Positions 1-9,131 are shown, numbered from the stretch's first letter. The stretch is DNA of 64,000 nt from Ramlibacter montanisoli (GCF_013087525.1 NZ_JABFCS010000001.1:2604001-2668000); one strand, 5' to 3'. Numbers and translations are program-made. Notes: generated by a model from the letters alone, not told the origin.

Positions 1-212
1 GCAAGGCGCCGGCGCAGGTGACGGTGGACGTGGCCACCATGCGCAAGGACGTGCGCGCCATGCTGGAGGAAGCGCGCAGCCACGGGCGCGAGCTGCCGCT
101 GACCGGCGAGACGCTCAGGAACTTCGACCGCGCCGCCGGGCGCGGGCTCGACGGCGCGGACTGCTCGCAGCTGCCGGTGTGGTGGCTGGCCGAAGGCGGC
201 AAGGCCGCCTGA
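1..212 (+). CDS. NAD-dependent 3-hydroxyisobutyrate dehydrogenase-like protein, C-terminal end (partial)
   Basis: Only the last 70 or so codons are present; the start lies upstream of the window. The helical stretch with VATMRKDVRAMLEEARSHG, a TGETLRNFDRAA segment and a closing DCSQLPVWW fits the all-alpha C-terminal (NAD_binding_11) domain of the 3-hydroxyisobutyrate dehydrogenase / tartronate semialdehyde reductase family. That domain forms the dimer interface and contributes to substrate binding, while the Rossmann domain would be upstream. The gene converges on the Bug gene at 216 with only 3 bases between them. The exact substrate cannot be read from this fragment. Confidence 0.6.
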   Translation, partial: KAPAQVTVDVATMRKDVRAMLEEARSHGRELPLTGETLRNFDRAAGRGLDGADCSQLPVWWLAEGGKAA

Positions 213-215
213 GCC

Positions 216-1205
216 TCACTCCAGCTTCATCTCGCGGATCACCGGGCGGAACTGGTCCATCTGGCGGCGCAGGATCGCATCCTGTTCCGCCGGGCTGGAG
301 CCGACCGGCTCCGCGCCCAGCTCGGTCAGCCTCTTGGCGACTTCCGGATGGCGCACGGCGGCGGCCACTTCGCGCTGCAGGCGGTCGATGATGGGCTTGG
401 GCGTGCCGGCCGGAGCGAACAGCCCGTTCCAGCCTTCCAGTTCCAGATTGGGATAGCCGAGTTCGCGCACCGTCGGCACGTCCGGCAGCGCCGGGATGCG
501 CTTCGACGCGGTGGTGGCGATCGCCTTCAGGCTGCCGCCCTTGATCTCGGCCAGCGAGGAGGACAGCTGGTCGCCGCCGACCTGGATGCGCCCGGCCAGC
601 ATCTCCTGCTTCAGGGGCGCCGCGCCCTTGAAGGGCACGTGCTCCATGTTCACCTTGGCGTCGCGCTTGAAGGCCTCGCCCAGCACGTGCACGGCGGAGC
701 CCGGGCCGGTGGAGCCGTAGTTGTATTGCAGCGTGGGCTGCGTGCGCAGCAGATTCGCCAGTTCCTTCAGGTCCTTCACCGGCACGCTGGGTGCGGCGGT
801 CAGCACGAAGGGGACGTACACCGCGATCGAGATGCCGGTGAAGTCCTTCTCGGCGTCGAAGGGCGAGCGCTTGGCCAGCGTCTGCGCCACCGAGGACAGC
901 GGGAAGGTGATGTTGTGCATCAGGATGGTGTAGCCGTCGGCGGGCGCCTTGGCCACGGCGTCGGCGCCGATCGCGCCGCCGGCGCCGCCCTTGTTCTCCA
1001 CCGTCACGGGCTGGCCCATGCTCTCGGCCATGCGTTGCGCGACCAGGCGCGCCACGATGTCGGTGGTGCCGCCGGCCGGGAAGGGCACGACCATGCGGAT
1101 CGGCTTGCTGGGATAGGCGGGCGCCTGGGCCTGCGCGGCGGGGATGGCGCACAGCGTGAACACGGACAAAGCCACTGCCGCGGTGGCGCGGAATCGGAAC
1201 TGCAT
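216..1205 (-). CDS. Bug/TctC-family tripartite tricarboxylate transporter substrate-binding protein
   Basis: A 329-residue periplasmic binding protein. A signal peptide ends at AQA, and the mature protein opens with the family hallmark YPSKPIRMVVPFPAGG, followed by GAGGAIGADAVAKAPADGYT. Bug proteins bind small carboxylates or amides. No TctA/TctB membrane genes are nearby, so this is one of the many orphan Bug proteins typical of Burkholderiales and its ligand is unknown. The frame is open further upstream, but the start at 1205 is chosen because it begins the signal peptide and has GGAGAC about 5 bases before it. It is divergent from a second Bug gene at 1339. Confidence 0.88.
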   Translation of the reverse strand: MQFRFRATAAVALSVFTLCAIPAAQAQAPAYPSKPIRMVVPFPAGGTTDIVARLVAQRMAESMGQPVTVENKGGAGGAIGADAVAKAPADGYTILMHNITFPLSSVAQTLAKRSPFDAEKDFTGISIAVYVPFVLTAAPSVPVKDLKELANLLRTQPTLQYNYGSTGPGSAVHVLGEAFKRDAKVNMEHVPFKGAAPLKQEMLAGRIQVGGDQLSSSLAEIKGGSLKAIATTASKRIPALPDVPTVRELGYPNLELEGWNGLFAPAGTPKPIIDRLQREVAAAVRHPEVAKRLTELGAEPVGSSPAEQDAILRRQMDQFRPVIREMKLE

Positions 1206-1264
1206 TTCTTGTCTCCTGGGGAAGCGCCGCGGTGCATCGCGGTCGCGCATGCATCGTAGGCAAA

Positions 1265-1278
1265 GTTGGCATGCCAAC
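1265..1278. promoter_or_regulatory. 14-bp perfect palindrome between divergent Bug genes (candidate operator)
   Basis: GTTGGCATGCCAAC is a perfect 14-base palindrome lying 60 bases from each of the two divergent Bug start codons. TTGG-N4-CCAA palindromes are typical operators of FCD-type GntR regulators, so this may control both genes together. The regulator is not adjacent. Assigning it as an operator is an inference from symmetry and position. Confidence 0.45.
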
Positions 1279-1338
1279 GATGCGGGCAAATCCCTAGGCG
1301 TGCCGCCGATATCATCTTGCGCGACAAGGAGACTCCCC

Positions 1339-2305
1339 ATGCAGTTCTGGAAGACCGCCGCCACACTGGTGCTGGCCGCCCTCGCCGCGGGCGCGCAAGC
1401 CGCCTATCCCGAGAAACCCATCCGCCTCGTGATCGGCTTCCCGGCCGGCGGGCCGCTCGACCAGCATGCGCGGCTGCTCACGGAACGGCTGCAGGCCGCG
1501 CTGGGCCAGCCCATCACCATCGACTACAAGGCCGGCGCCGGCGGCACCGTGGGTGCGCAGGACGTGATGAAGGCGCCGCCCGACGGCTACACGCTGATGC
1601 TGGCCAACACCGGCGTGATGGTGATCAACCCGGCGCTCTACGGCAAGCTGCCCTACCAGACGCTGCGCGACTTCACGCCGATCGCCCGCACCGCGATGCA
1701 GCCGCTCGCGCTGCTGGTGAACCCGCAGGTGCCGGTGGCTTCGCTCAAGGATTTCATCGGCTACGCGAAGGCGCGCCCCGGCCAGGTGAACTACGGCTCG
1801 GCGGGCAACGGCGGCATCAGCCACCTGGTGCCCGAGATGTTCAAGAACGCCACCGGCCTGTTCATGGTCCACATTCCCTACCGCGGCAGCGCACCGGCCT
1901 TCACCGACCTGATGGGTGGCCAGGTGCAATTCATGGCGGAGTCGATCCCGCAGGCCGCGGCGTACCACAAGCAGGGCAAGGTGAAGGAAGGCGCTGGCGG
2001 TGACCAGCCGCGAGCGCAACCCGGCGCTGCCGGACATCCCGACGGTGATCGAAAGCGGCATCCAGGGCTTCGAGGTGGTCGGCTTCTACGGCTTCCTCGC
2101 GCCGGCCAACCTGCCGCGCGACGTCACCGCGAAACTGAGCGACGCGTTCCGGCAGGTGCTCACCAGCCCGGAGATCCGCAACCGGATGATCGCGCAGGGC
2201 GCGGATCCCGCCTTCCTCGGCGCCGAGGACTTCGCGAAGTTCCTCGCGGCGGAGATGCCGCGCTGGGCCGACGCCGTGAAGAAGTCCGGCGCGAAGATGG
2301 ACTGA
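1339..2305 (+). CDS. Bug/TctC-family substrate-binding protein, frame broken by a 4-base tandem duplication
   Basis: Second orphan Bug protein, about 320 residues if repaired. The signal peptide ends AQA, the mature protein starts YPEKPIRLVIGFPAGG, and GAGGTVGAQDVMKAPPDGYT follows. RBS AAGGAGA precedes the ATG at 1339. The frame breaks at 1984-1991, where AAGG occurs twice in tandem. Removing one copy restores KVKALAVTSRERNPALPDIPTV and the remainder to the stop at 2305. Unlike most frame breaks in this window, this is a 4-base duplication, so a real null allele is possible as well as an assembly error. Confidence 0.8.
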
Positions 2306-2324
2306 GCGCGGGGAGGAAGAAGAC

Positions 2325-3287
2325 ATGCATCCGATGCTCCGCGCGGCCGCCGGCCTTGCCGCCGCACTGCTGTCGCTGGCCGCGACCGCCTTCGACCTGC
2401 AGGGCCACCGCGGCGCGCGCGGCCTGGCCCCGGAAAACACGCTGCCCGCGTTCGAGCGCGCGCTGGCCATCGGCGTGAGCACCCTGGAACTCGACATCGG
2501 CGTCACTGCCGACGGGGTGGTGGTGGTCTCGCACGACCCCGCCCTGTCGCCGGCTTTCGTGCGCGATGCGAGCGGCAAGTGGCTGCCGGCGCGCGGCCCG
2601 CTGCTGAAGGACCTGAGCCTGCGCGAGCTGCAGCAGTACGACGTGGGCCGCATCGACCCCGCGAACCCCTATGCGCGGACCTTCGCCACGCAGCAGCCCG
2701 TGGACGGCGCGCGCATCCCGACGCTGGCGCAGGTGTTCGACCTGGTGCGCACGCGCGGCGCCAGGCACGTGCGCTTCAACATCGAGACCAAGCTGTCGCC
2801 GCAGCAGCCGCAGGACACCGTTTCGGCCGAGGCGATGACCGACGCCCTGCTGCAGGTGGTGCGCGATGCGGGCATGCGCGAGCGCGTCAGCATCCAGAGC
2901 TTCGACTGGCGCACGCTGCAGCGCGTGCAGCAGCGCGAGCCCGGCATCCCCACCGTCTACCTCAGCATCCAGACCGCCAACACCGACAACACGAAGGACG
3001 GAACGTGGACCGCCGGCCTGCGCCTGGCCGACCACGGCAGCATGCCGCGCATGGTGAAGGCGGCGGGCGGCAAGGTGTGGGCGCCCAACCAGGGCGCGCT
3101 CACGCAGGCGCTGGTGCGGGAAGCGCAGGCGCTCGGCCTGCAGGTGATCCCGTGGACCGTGAACAACCCGGCGGACATGGACCGCATCGTCGGCTGGGGC
3201 GTGGACGGCCTGATCACCGACTACCCGGACCGCTTGCGCGAGGTACTGGGCAAGCGCGGGATCCCCCTGCCCCCGCAGGTGCCCTGA
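2325..3287 (+). CDS. Glycerophosphodiester phosphodiesterase
   Basis: A 320-residue GDPD-family TIM barrel that hydrolyses glycerophosphodiesters to glycerol-3-phosphate and an alcohol. An N-terminal signal-like segment (AAAGLAAALLSLAATA) suggests the periplasmic GlpQ-type form. The catalytic set is visible: QGHRGARGLAPENT near residue 27 (HR and E), ELDIGVTADGVVVVSHDP near 56 (metal-binding E/D and catalytic H), and the C-terminal WTVNNPADMDRIVGWGVDGLITDYPD. The gene starts 20 bases after the Bug gene and may share its transcript. It converges on the DMT gene at 3293. Confidence 0.88.
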   Translation: MHPMLRAAAGLAAALLSLAATAFDLQGHRGARGLAPENTLPAFERALAIGVSTLELDIGVTADGVVVVSHDPALSPAFVRDASGKWLPARGPLLKDLSLRELQQYDVGRIDPANPYARTFATQQPVDGARIPTLAQVFDLVRTRGARHVRFNIETKLSPQQPQDTVSAEAMTDALLQVVRDAGMRERVSIQSFDWRTLQRVQQREPGIPTVYLSIQTANTDNTKDGTWTAGLRLADHGSMPRMVKAAGGKVWAPNQGALTQALVREAQALGLQVIPWTVNNPADMDRIVGWGVDGLITDYPDRLREVLGKRGIPLPPQVP

Positions 3288-3292
3288 CTGCG

Positions 3293-4364
3293 TCAGTGCT
3301 CGTGCCGGTGGTGCGCGTCCGGATAGTGCGGATGCGAATGCACCAGCGGCGCATGCTCGTGCGGATGGCTGTGGCGCGTGCCCGGCGCCACCGGCGGCAC
3401 GTGGGCGTGATCGTGGTGCGGGTCGCCCACGCCATGCACGTGCTCGTGGGCATGCCGCAGCGCTTCGTGCGCGTGCCGGTGCTCGTGCCTTTCCGTCAGG
3501 TGCAGCCACACGCCGATCGCCATCAGCACCGCGGCGGCGGCCAGCTGCCAGGTCACCGGCTCGCCCAGCCCCAGCACCGCCAGCAGCGCGCCGAAGAAAG
3601 GCGCGACCGAGAAATAGGCGCCGGTGCGCGCGGTGCCCAACGCGCGCAGGCCCAGCACGAACAGCACCAGGCTCACGCCATAGCTGAAAAGTCCCAGCAG
3701 CGCGGCGGCCGCCACCAGCGGCGCGGCCGGCCAGGACGCGCCGAGGGCGAGCGCCAGCACCAGGTTGGTGGCACCCGCCGCGAGTCCCTTCACCATCGCG
3801 ATCCAGGACGCGTCCGCCAGCGACACCTTGCGCGTGAGGTTGTTGTCGATGGCCCAGGCCAGGCACGCGCCCAGCACCAGCAGGACCGAGCGTCCCGTGA
3901 CCGCGCCGTGCGCACCGCCTTGCGGCCACGCGAGCACCACGCCACCGGCGACGATGGCCAGCATGCCGAAGGCCACGCGGCGGTCGACGTTCTCGCGGAA
4001 CACCATCCAGGCCAGCAGGGCCGTCAGCACCGCCTCGCCATTGAGCAGCAGCGAGGCCTGCGAGGCCGGCATGCCGGCCAGACCCGCCATCAGCAGCACC
4101 GGCCCCACCACGCCCCCGCGAGCACCGCACCGGCGAGCCAGCGCCCCTCGCCCGGCGGCAGGCGCACGGGCGGGCCGGACGCAGCCGGCGCAGCAGCGCC
4201 AGGCCGATGCCGGAGCCCAGGTACAGCAGCGCAGCCAGCAGCCAGGGACTCACCTGCGCGAGCAGCAGCTTGGCCAGCGGCGCGGCCGCGCCGAACAGCA
4301 GGGCCGCGCCCAGGCTGGCAGCCACTCCGGGATGCAGCCGGCGCTTGGTGGAGGAGGATGGCAT
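3293..4364 (-). CDS. DMT-superfamily (EamA) transporter with His-rich C-terminal tail; two frame breaks
   Basis: A ten-helix EamA/DMT permease of about 355 residues when the three frame segments are joined. The N-terminal part (GVAASLGAALLFGAAAPLAKLLL) reads from 4364. The frame shifts near 4185 and again near 4112, after which the conserved body continues, including ALLAWMVFRENVDRR. The last roughly 50 residues form a His-rich tail (HEHRHAHEALRHAHEHVHG and repeats), suggesting a cytosolic metal-binding or sensing appendage. The substrate is unknown; the His tail and the adjacent divergent CDF transporter hint at divalent metals. The breaks are in GC-rich sequence and look like single-base indels. 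Confidence 0.75.
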
Positions 4365-4422
4365 CGAAGCAGGATGCCAGCTTGCGCGGCACCTTGCGCG
4401 TGCAGGGTCACAATCGGAACCC

Positions 4423-5068
4423 ATGTCGCTGCACCACGACCACGGCCACGCGCACGGCCACCACCATCACCACGAGCTCCCGACGGGCCGGTGCCCCCGG
4501 CTTGCGCAAGGTTCTGTGGATCGCGCTGGTGGCCAACGCGCTGATGTTCCTGGTGGAGATCGGGGCCGGCGTCGCGTCGGCTTCCGTTTCATTGCTCGCC
4601 GACGCGATCGACTTCTTCGGCGACGCCGGCAACTACGCCCTGTCGCTGGCGGTGCTGGCGATGGGGACGGTGGCGCGCGCGAAGGCCGCACTGTTCAAGG
4701 CGGCGACGATGGTGCTGTTCGGCGTGGGTGTCCTCGCGCGGGCGGCCTGGGCGGCCCACAGCGGCGAGGTGCCGGAACCGGTCACCATGGGCGCCATCGG
4801 CACGCTCGCGCTGCTCACCAACGTCGGCGTGGGCGTCCTGCTGTATGCGTACCGGGAAGGCGATGCCAACATGCGCAGCGTCTGGCTGTGCACGCGCAAC
4901 GACGCGATCGGCAACGTGGCCGTGCTGCTGGCGGCGGTGGGGGTGTTCGGGACCGGGACCCGCTGGCCGGACCTGCTGGTCGCGGCGGTGATGGCGGGGC
5001 TCGCGCTCACCGCGGGCCTGGCGGTGGTGCGACAGGCCCGTCGGGAGCTGCAGGCAGGGGGCGCGTAG
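4423..5068 (+). CDS. Short cation diffusion facilitator (CDF) family transporter; one frame break
   Basis: About 214 residues. The His-rich N terminus (HHDHGHAHGHHHHHE) is followed by the CDF membrane domain, starting at VLWIALVANALMFLVEIGAG. The frame shifts near 4485, just after the His stretch. The usual HxxxD of zinc CDFs in helix 2 is here DAIDFFGDAGNY (D...D), and in helix 5 it is RNDAIGNV, so a zinc substrate is uncertain. The cytosolic C-terminal dimerisation domain of full-length CDFs is absent. It is divergent from the His-tailed DMT exporter with 58 bases between them, suggesting shared metal-related control. Confidence 0.75.
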
Positions 5069-5080
5069 CCCCGGGGAGAC

Positions 5081-5371
5081 TCAGCGCAGGATGCGCGAGA
5101 TGATGAAGCCGGCGGCGAAGGCGGCGCCGAGCGCGGCCAGCGGATTGGCGCGGACCTGTTCGCGGGCCATGTTGCCGTACTCTTCCTGCAGGCCCATGAC
5201 GCGCTCGCTGCCGGTGCCGATCTTCTGCTCCAGCGAATCCACCGCCTCGTGCAGGCTCTGGGCCATGCGGCGCACGCGATTGGCGTCGCCGTTGAGCGCA
5301 TTGGTCCCCGTCGTGCTGCTGCTTTCTGCGCTCGTGGGGAAGGGGTTCTGGGTCGACGTTTCTGCGTTCAT
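5081..5371 (-). CDS. DUF883 (ElaB/YqjD-like) membrane-anchored protein
   Basis: A 96-residue protein with the DUF883 pattern: a polar N terminus, an amphipathic helix (RMAQSLHEAVDSLEQKIG), the conserved EQVRANPLAALGAAFAAGFIISRILR, and a C-terminal membrane helix. Enterobacterial relatives (ElaB, YqjD) are stationary-phase inner-membrane proteins linked to ribosome binding or stress; that role is family knowledge, not shown here. The start at 5371 is chosen for the GAGAGGAA upstream. The gene converges on the CDF gene with a 12-base gap. Confidence 0.85.
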   Translation of the reverse strand: MNAETSTQNPFPTSAESSSTTGTNALNGDANRVRRMAQSLHEAVDSLEQKIGTGSERVMGLQEEYGNMAREQVRANPLAALGAAFAAGFIISRILR

Positions 5372-5483
5372 GGGGTTCCTCTCTCGGCCGGTCGGGGGAT
5401 GAATGCCGGCAGTTGCCGGCGCAAGCCACACTGTAGGAAGCCCAGCGATTCGGCCCTGTCAGCGAATGCTCGGCACCGTTTGT

Positions 5484-5529
5484 AGGACTTGTCCTGCCGC
5501 GAGCAAGGTCGCGTTGGCTCCCGTATCAT
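5484..5529 (+). promoter_or_regulatory. Palindrome plus -10-like element upstream of the copper operon
   Basis: AGGACTTGTCCT (5484-5495) is a 12-base inverted repeat. TATCAT (5524-5529) resembles a -10 hexamer and ends only 8 bases before the ATG at 5538, which would give a nearly leaderless mRNA. There is no convincing -35 hexamer at the right distance, as expected for an activator-dependent promoter. The palindrome centre lies about 46 bases upstream of the predicted start point. The regulator is unknown. Confidence 0.35.
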
Positions 5530-5537
5530 TGTCCCCG

Positions 5538-5951
5538 ATGCACCGCTGGCTCCTGCTCCTCGTCGTCCTGCTGCTGCCCTTGCGCGGCTGGATGGGGGAC
5601 GCCATGGCGGCCCGCGCCGTGGAGCCTGCCGTCGCCGTCGCCGGCTTGCAGGCCCATGCGCACGCCATCGAGCATGGCGCGCGCGCGGGCCATGGGCACG
5701 ATTGCGACGACCACGGGCATTCCGCCACCGTGCAGGTGGAAGCGGCACAACAGGCAGCGGACATTGCCGCGCCTCAGGCCGACGGCGACTGCCCCACCTG
5801 CGCCAGCTGCCAGGCCTGTTCCTCCCTTGCGCTCTCGCCCTCCCCCGCCGCCCCGGCGGCCATGGTGTTCGCGCATCCCAGGCCGCAGACGGCCCACGCT
5901 GCCTTCGCCAGCGCCGAGCCGGCCCACCTGTTCAAGCCGCCCAGGCTCTGA
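5538..5951 (+). CDS. Small secreted Cys/His-rich protein, first gene of the copper operon (DUF2946-like)
   Basis: A 137-residue protein starting MHRWLLLLVVLLLPLRGWMGDAMA, which looks like a membrane segment or signal peptide. A His-rich region (HAHAIEHG, HGHDCDDHGH) and a CPTCASCQAC cysteine cluster follow near residues 92-101. It is a clear paralogue of the protein at 17769: both share the RxLLLLVV...LRGWxGxAMA opening, a central Cys pair and a closing AFASAE...KPP. Both are the first gene before a TolC-type gene. Likely a periplasmic metal-binding or sensing accessory of copper efflux; the specific function is unknown. Upstream in-frame starts lack the hydrophobic N terminus, so 5538 is preferred. 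Confidence 0.65.
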   Translation: MHRWLLLLVVLLLPLRGWMGDAMAARAVEPAVAVAGLQAHAHAIEHGARAGHGHDCDDHGHSATVQVEAAQQAADIAAPQADGDCPTCASCQACSSLALSPSPAAPAAMVFAHPRPQTAHAAFASAEPAHLFKPPRL

Positions 5952-6015
5952 TCTCCTGCCCGTCGTGCGTCCGCGGCGTGCCTCGCCGCGGTGTCGTCCT
6001 TGCTGGAGATCGCTC

Positions 6016-6339
6016 GTGAAACTGTATTCCCTCGCCACCCTGCTGGCCGCACCGCTCGTGGTGGCCGCGGCCGATGCGGCCGACCCAGCCGCCGCCGTGC
6101 CCGCGGCCGCATACCGCTCCGTCTTCGACGGCATCCCGCAGGGTGTCGAGGAAGAAACGGTGGACTGGAAGAAGGCGAATGCCGAGGTCGCCCGGTTTCC
6201 GCGCGGCCACGTCGACCTGCTGAAGTGGGAGGAGGCCAACCCGGGCGCTGCGCCGCAGCCGCAGGCGGCGCCGCCGGATGCCCCTTCCCCGCGACCCGCG
6301 GTCCCCGCGCCGGCGCCCGCGCGCGGGCACCAGCATTGA
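6016..6339 (+). CDS. Small secreted protein of the copper operon, unknown function
   Basis: A 107-residue protein starting at GTG 6016, with GGAG about 8 bases upstream. The signal peptide VKLYSLATLLAAPLVVAAADA is followed by a conserved-looking segment (YRSVFDGIPQGVEEETVDWKKANAEVARFPRGHVDLLKWEE) and a Pro/Ala-rich C terminus ending GHQH. Proteins of this kind are often found just before CusC/TolC-like genes in betaproteobacterial copper clusters. I do not recognise a named family. The gene lies 10 bases before the TolC-type lipoprotein gene, so it is part of the same operon. Confidence 0.6.
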   Translation: MKLYSLATLLAAPLVVAAADAADPAAAVPAAAYRSVFDGIPQGVEEETVDWKKANAEVARFPRGHVDLLKWEEANPGAAPQPQAAPPDAPSPRPAVPAPAPARGHQH

Positions 6340-6349
6340 GGGGGAAGCC

Positions 6350-7737
6350 ATGCGATTGCTGCTCCTGTCCTGTGCCCTCGCGCTCGCGGGTTGCGCCACG
6401 ACGCAGACGCCCGAAGCCCTGCGGGCCGATGTCGACCGCCTCACCGAAGGGCGCACCGGGGTCGCGCCCGCCGAAACCGGTGCCACGCTGCAGAGCCTGC
6501 TGGCGAAGCAGCCGCTGGACGCGGACTCCGCCGTGCGCATCGCGCTGTTGAACAGCCCCGGCCTGGACGCGACCCTGGCCGCCCTGTCGATCAGCGACGC
6601 CGAGCGCGTGGCCGCCGCGCAGTTGCCGAATCCGCACTTCGCGTTCGCGCGGCTGCGCGAAGGGCAGGTGCTGGAGATCGAGCGCATGGTCAGCTTCAAC
6701 GTGCTGAGCCTGGCCACCCTGCCCTGGCGGGCGCAGTACGCGAACCAGTCGCTCCAGCTGGCCCGCCTGCGCGCCGCGCAGGAAGTGATCCGCACCGCGG
6801 CGGACACGCGCAAGGCCTGGTTCAACGCGGTCGCCGCGCAGCAGACCGCGGCCTACCTGGGCGACGCGCGCAAAGCGGCCGAGGCCGGCGCGGAACTCGC
6901 GCGCCGCATGGCCCGCGTGGGCAACTGGAGCAAGCTGCAGCAGGCCCGCGAGCAGGCCGTGCTGGCCGACATCAGCGCGCAGCTGGCGCGGGCGCAGCAG
7001 GCGGCCTTGTCCGAACGCGAGAAGCTCACGCGCCTGATGGGCCTGTGGGGACAGGACGCGAGCTACGTGCTGCCCGAGCGCCTGCCCGACCTGCCGGAGC
7101 GGCTCGCGGAGCAGCGCGACATCGAGGCGACCGCGCTGCGCGAGCGGCTGGACGTGCGTGCCGCGCGCGACGAGGCGCGCTACGTCGCCGGCTCCCTCGG
7201 CTTCACCCGCGCCACGGGTTTCATCGACGCGCTCACCGTCGGCGTCGTGCGCAACACCAGCTTCGACAACGCGCAGGGCACGCGCGAGACGCAGCGCGGC
7301 TTCGAGCTGAGCTGCCCCTTCCCATCTTCGACTGGGGCCAGGCGCGCACGCGCCGCGCCGAGGCGACCTACCTGCAGTCGGTGGCGCGGGTGCGCGACGT
7401 CGCCGTGCGGGCGCGCAGCGAGGCGCGCGAGTCCTGGCACGGCTGGCGCACGGCCTACGACCTGGCGAAGCACTATCGCGACGAGGTGGTGCCGCTGCGC
7501 AAGTTCATCGTCGACGAAACCCAGCTTCGCTACAACGGCATGCTGGCCAGCGTGTGGGACCTGCTGGGCGAAGCCCGCAACCACATCGCCGCGGTCAACA
7601 ACACCATCACCGCGCAGCGCGATTTCTGGATCGCCGACACCGACCTGCGCACGGCGCTGACCGGCACCTCGCCCGGCGCGCTGGCCGCGATGCGCGCCGG
7701 CGGCAGCGAACCCGCCGCGCAGGCGCAAGGACACTGA
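6350..7737 (+). CDS. TolC-family outer-membrane lipoprotein of the copper operon; one frame break
   Basis: About 462 residues when repaired. The lipoprotein signal ends LALAGC, so it is lipidated at Cys 14 or so like CusC. Long coiled-coil helices follow (ARLRAAQEVIRTAADTRKAW, KLQQAREQAVLADISAQLARAQQ), typical of the TolC periplasmic tunnel. The frame breaks near 7313: restoring one C gives LSLPLPIFDWGQARTRRAEA, the expected second TolC repeat. No RND pump or adaptor accompanies it here; instead a multicopper oxidase follows directly (TGA and ATG separated by one base). It may work with the CusBA proteins encoded at 19.5-24.2 kb, or in an oxidase-linked export path. Confidence 0.8.
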
Positions 7738-7738
7738 G

Positions 7739-9124
7739 ATGAAGAGACGAACCTTCTTCGGTGGCGCGGCGGTGACCGCCATGGCCGCCGCCTCCGTCAG
7801 CAAGGTGGCGATGGCCGCCCTGCCCGAGCCCGTGACCGCCGAAGGACCGGAGACGGCGCCCCCGCTCGTTCCCACCAGCGGACGCCCGTACAACCCGGTG
7901 GTCACGCCCAACGGCTGGAGCCTGCCCTGGCGCATGAACGCCGGCGTCAAGGAATTCCACCTGGTCGCCGAGCCGGTGGAGCGCGAGCTCGCGCCGGGCA
8001 TGACGGCGCGCCTGTGGGGCTACAACGGCCAGTCGCCCGGCCCCACGATCGAGGTGGTCGAAGGCGACCGCGTGCGCATCTTCGTCACCAATCGCCTGCC
8101 CGAGCACACCTCGGTGCACTGGCACGGGCAGCGCCTGCCCAACGGCATGGACGGCGTCGGCGGCATCACGCAGCCCCACATCCCGGCCGGCAAGACCTTC
8201 GTGTACGAGTTCGAGGCGAAGCGCCCCGGCACCTTCATGTACCACCCGCACGGCGACGAGATGGTGCAGCTGGCCATGGGGATGATGGGCCTGTGGATCA
8301 CGCACCCGAAGGGCGCGCATCCGCTGATCGAGCGCGTGGACCGCGACTTCTGCATCCTGCTGGCGAGCTACGACATCGCGCCCGGCGCGGCGACGCCCCA
8401 GGTCAACACGATGCTGGACTTCAACCTGTGGACCTTCAACACGCGCGTGTTTCCGGGCATCGAGTCGCTCAACGTGCGCCAGGGCGACAAGGTGCGCATC
8501 CGCATCGGCAACCTGTCGATGACCAACCACCCGATCCACATCCACGGCCACGAGTACGTGGTGACCGGCACCGACGGCGGGCCGGTGCCGAAGACGGGGC
8601 GCTGGCCCGAGGTGACGGTGGACATCGGTGTCGGCCAGATGCGGCAGATGGAGTTCGTCGCCGAGGCCGAGGGCGACTGGCCGCTGCACTGCCACAAGAG
8701 CCACCACACCATGAACGCGATGGGCCACGACGTGCCCACGATGATCGGCGTGGACCATCGCGGGCTGGTGAAGAAGTTGCAGAAGATCGTGCCGGACTAC
8801 ATGGTCATGGGCGAGCGCGGCATGGCCGACATGGGCGAGATGGAGATGCCCCTGCCTGACAACACGCTGCCGATGATGACCGGGCGCGGGCCCTTCGGCG
8901 CCGCCGAGATGGGCGGCATGTTCACGCTCATGAAGGTGCGCAAGGACCAGAAGCGCGGCGACTACGGCGACCCGGGCTGGTTCCGGCATCCGCAAGGCAC
9001 GGTGGCGCGCGAGTGGACCGGCGAGCTGCCGGCACCCGCGCGCCGGCCCGCCGCCGCCCCGCAGAAGAAATCCGTGCCGCTGGACGTGCGCAAGCCGTCC
9101 CGCGGCCACCATGGAGACCACTAG
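7739..9124 (+). CDS. Multicopper oxidase (copper-tolerance type)
   Basis: A 461-residue periplasmic oxidase with all four copper-ligand motifs: HWHG near residue 126, YHPHGDE near 167, HPIHIHGH near 263, and HCHKSHH...M near 316, which holds the T1 Cys, His and Met ligands. The start KRRTFFGGAA suggests a Tat signal, as expected for an enzyme loaded with copper before export. The roughly 100 residues after the last motif are Met-rich (MADMGEMEMPLP, MMTGRGPFGAAEMGGMFTLM), typical of copper-detoxifying oxidases, and end in HHGDH. It probably oxidises Cu(I) to the less toxic Cu(II). It lies within the operon 5538-10424. Confidence 0.9.
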   Translation: MKRRTFFGGAAVTAMAAASVSKVAMAALPEPVTAEGPETAPPLVPTSGRPYNPVVTPNGWSLPWRMNAGVKEFHLVAEPVERELAPGMTARLWGYNGQSPGPTIEVVEGDRVRIFVTNRLPEHTSVHWHGQRLPNGMDGVGGITQPHIPAGKTFVYEFEAKRPGTFMYHPHGDEMVQLAMGMMGLWITHPKGAHPLIERVDRDFCILLASYDIAPGAATPQVNTMLDFNLWTFNTRVFPGIESLNVRQGDKVRIRIGNLSMTNHPIHIHGHEYVVTGTDGGPVPKTGRWPEVTVDIGVGQMRQMEFVAEAEGDWPLHCHKSHHTMNAMGHDVPTMIGVDHRGLVKKLQKIVPDYMVMGERGMADMGEMEMPLPDNTLPMMTGRGPFGAAEMGGMFTLMKVRKDQKRGDYGDPGWFRHPQGTVAREWTGELPAPARRPAAAPQKKSVPLDVRKPSRGHHGDH

Positions 9125-9131
9125 GAAAGCG

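Noticed and set aside
2160..4424. 754-codon open frame on the minus strand opposite the glycerophosphodiesterase
   Set aside because: Only its first part (from 4364) belongs to the DMT gene; the remainder is a shadow of the diesterase.
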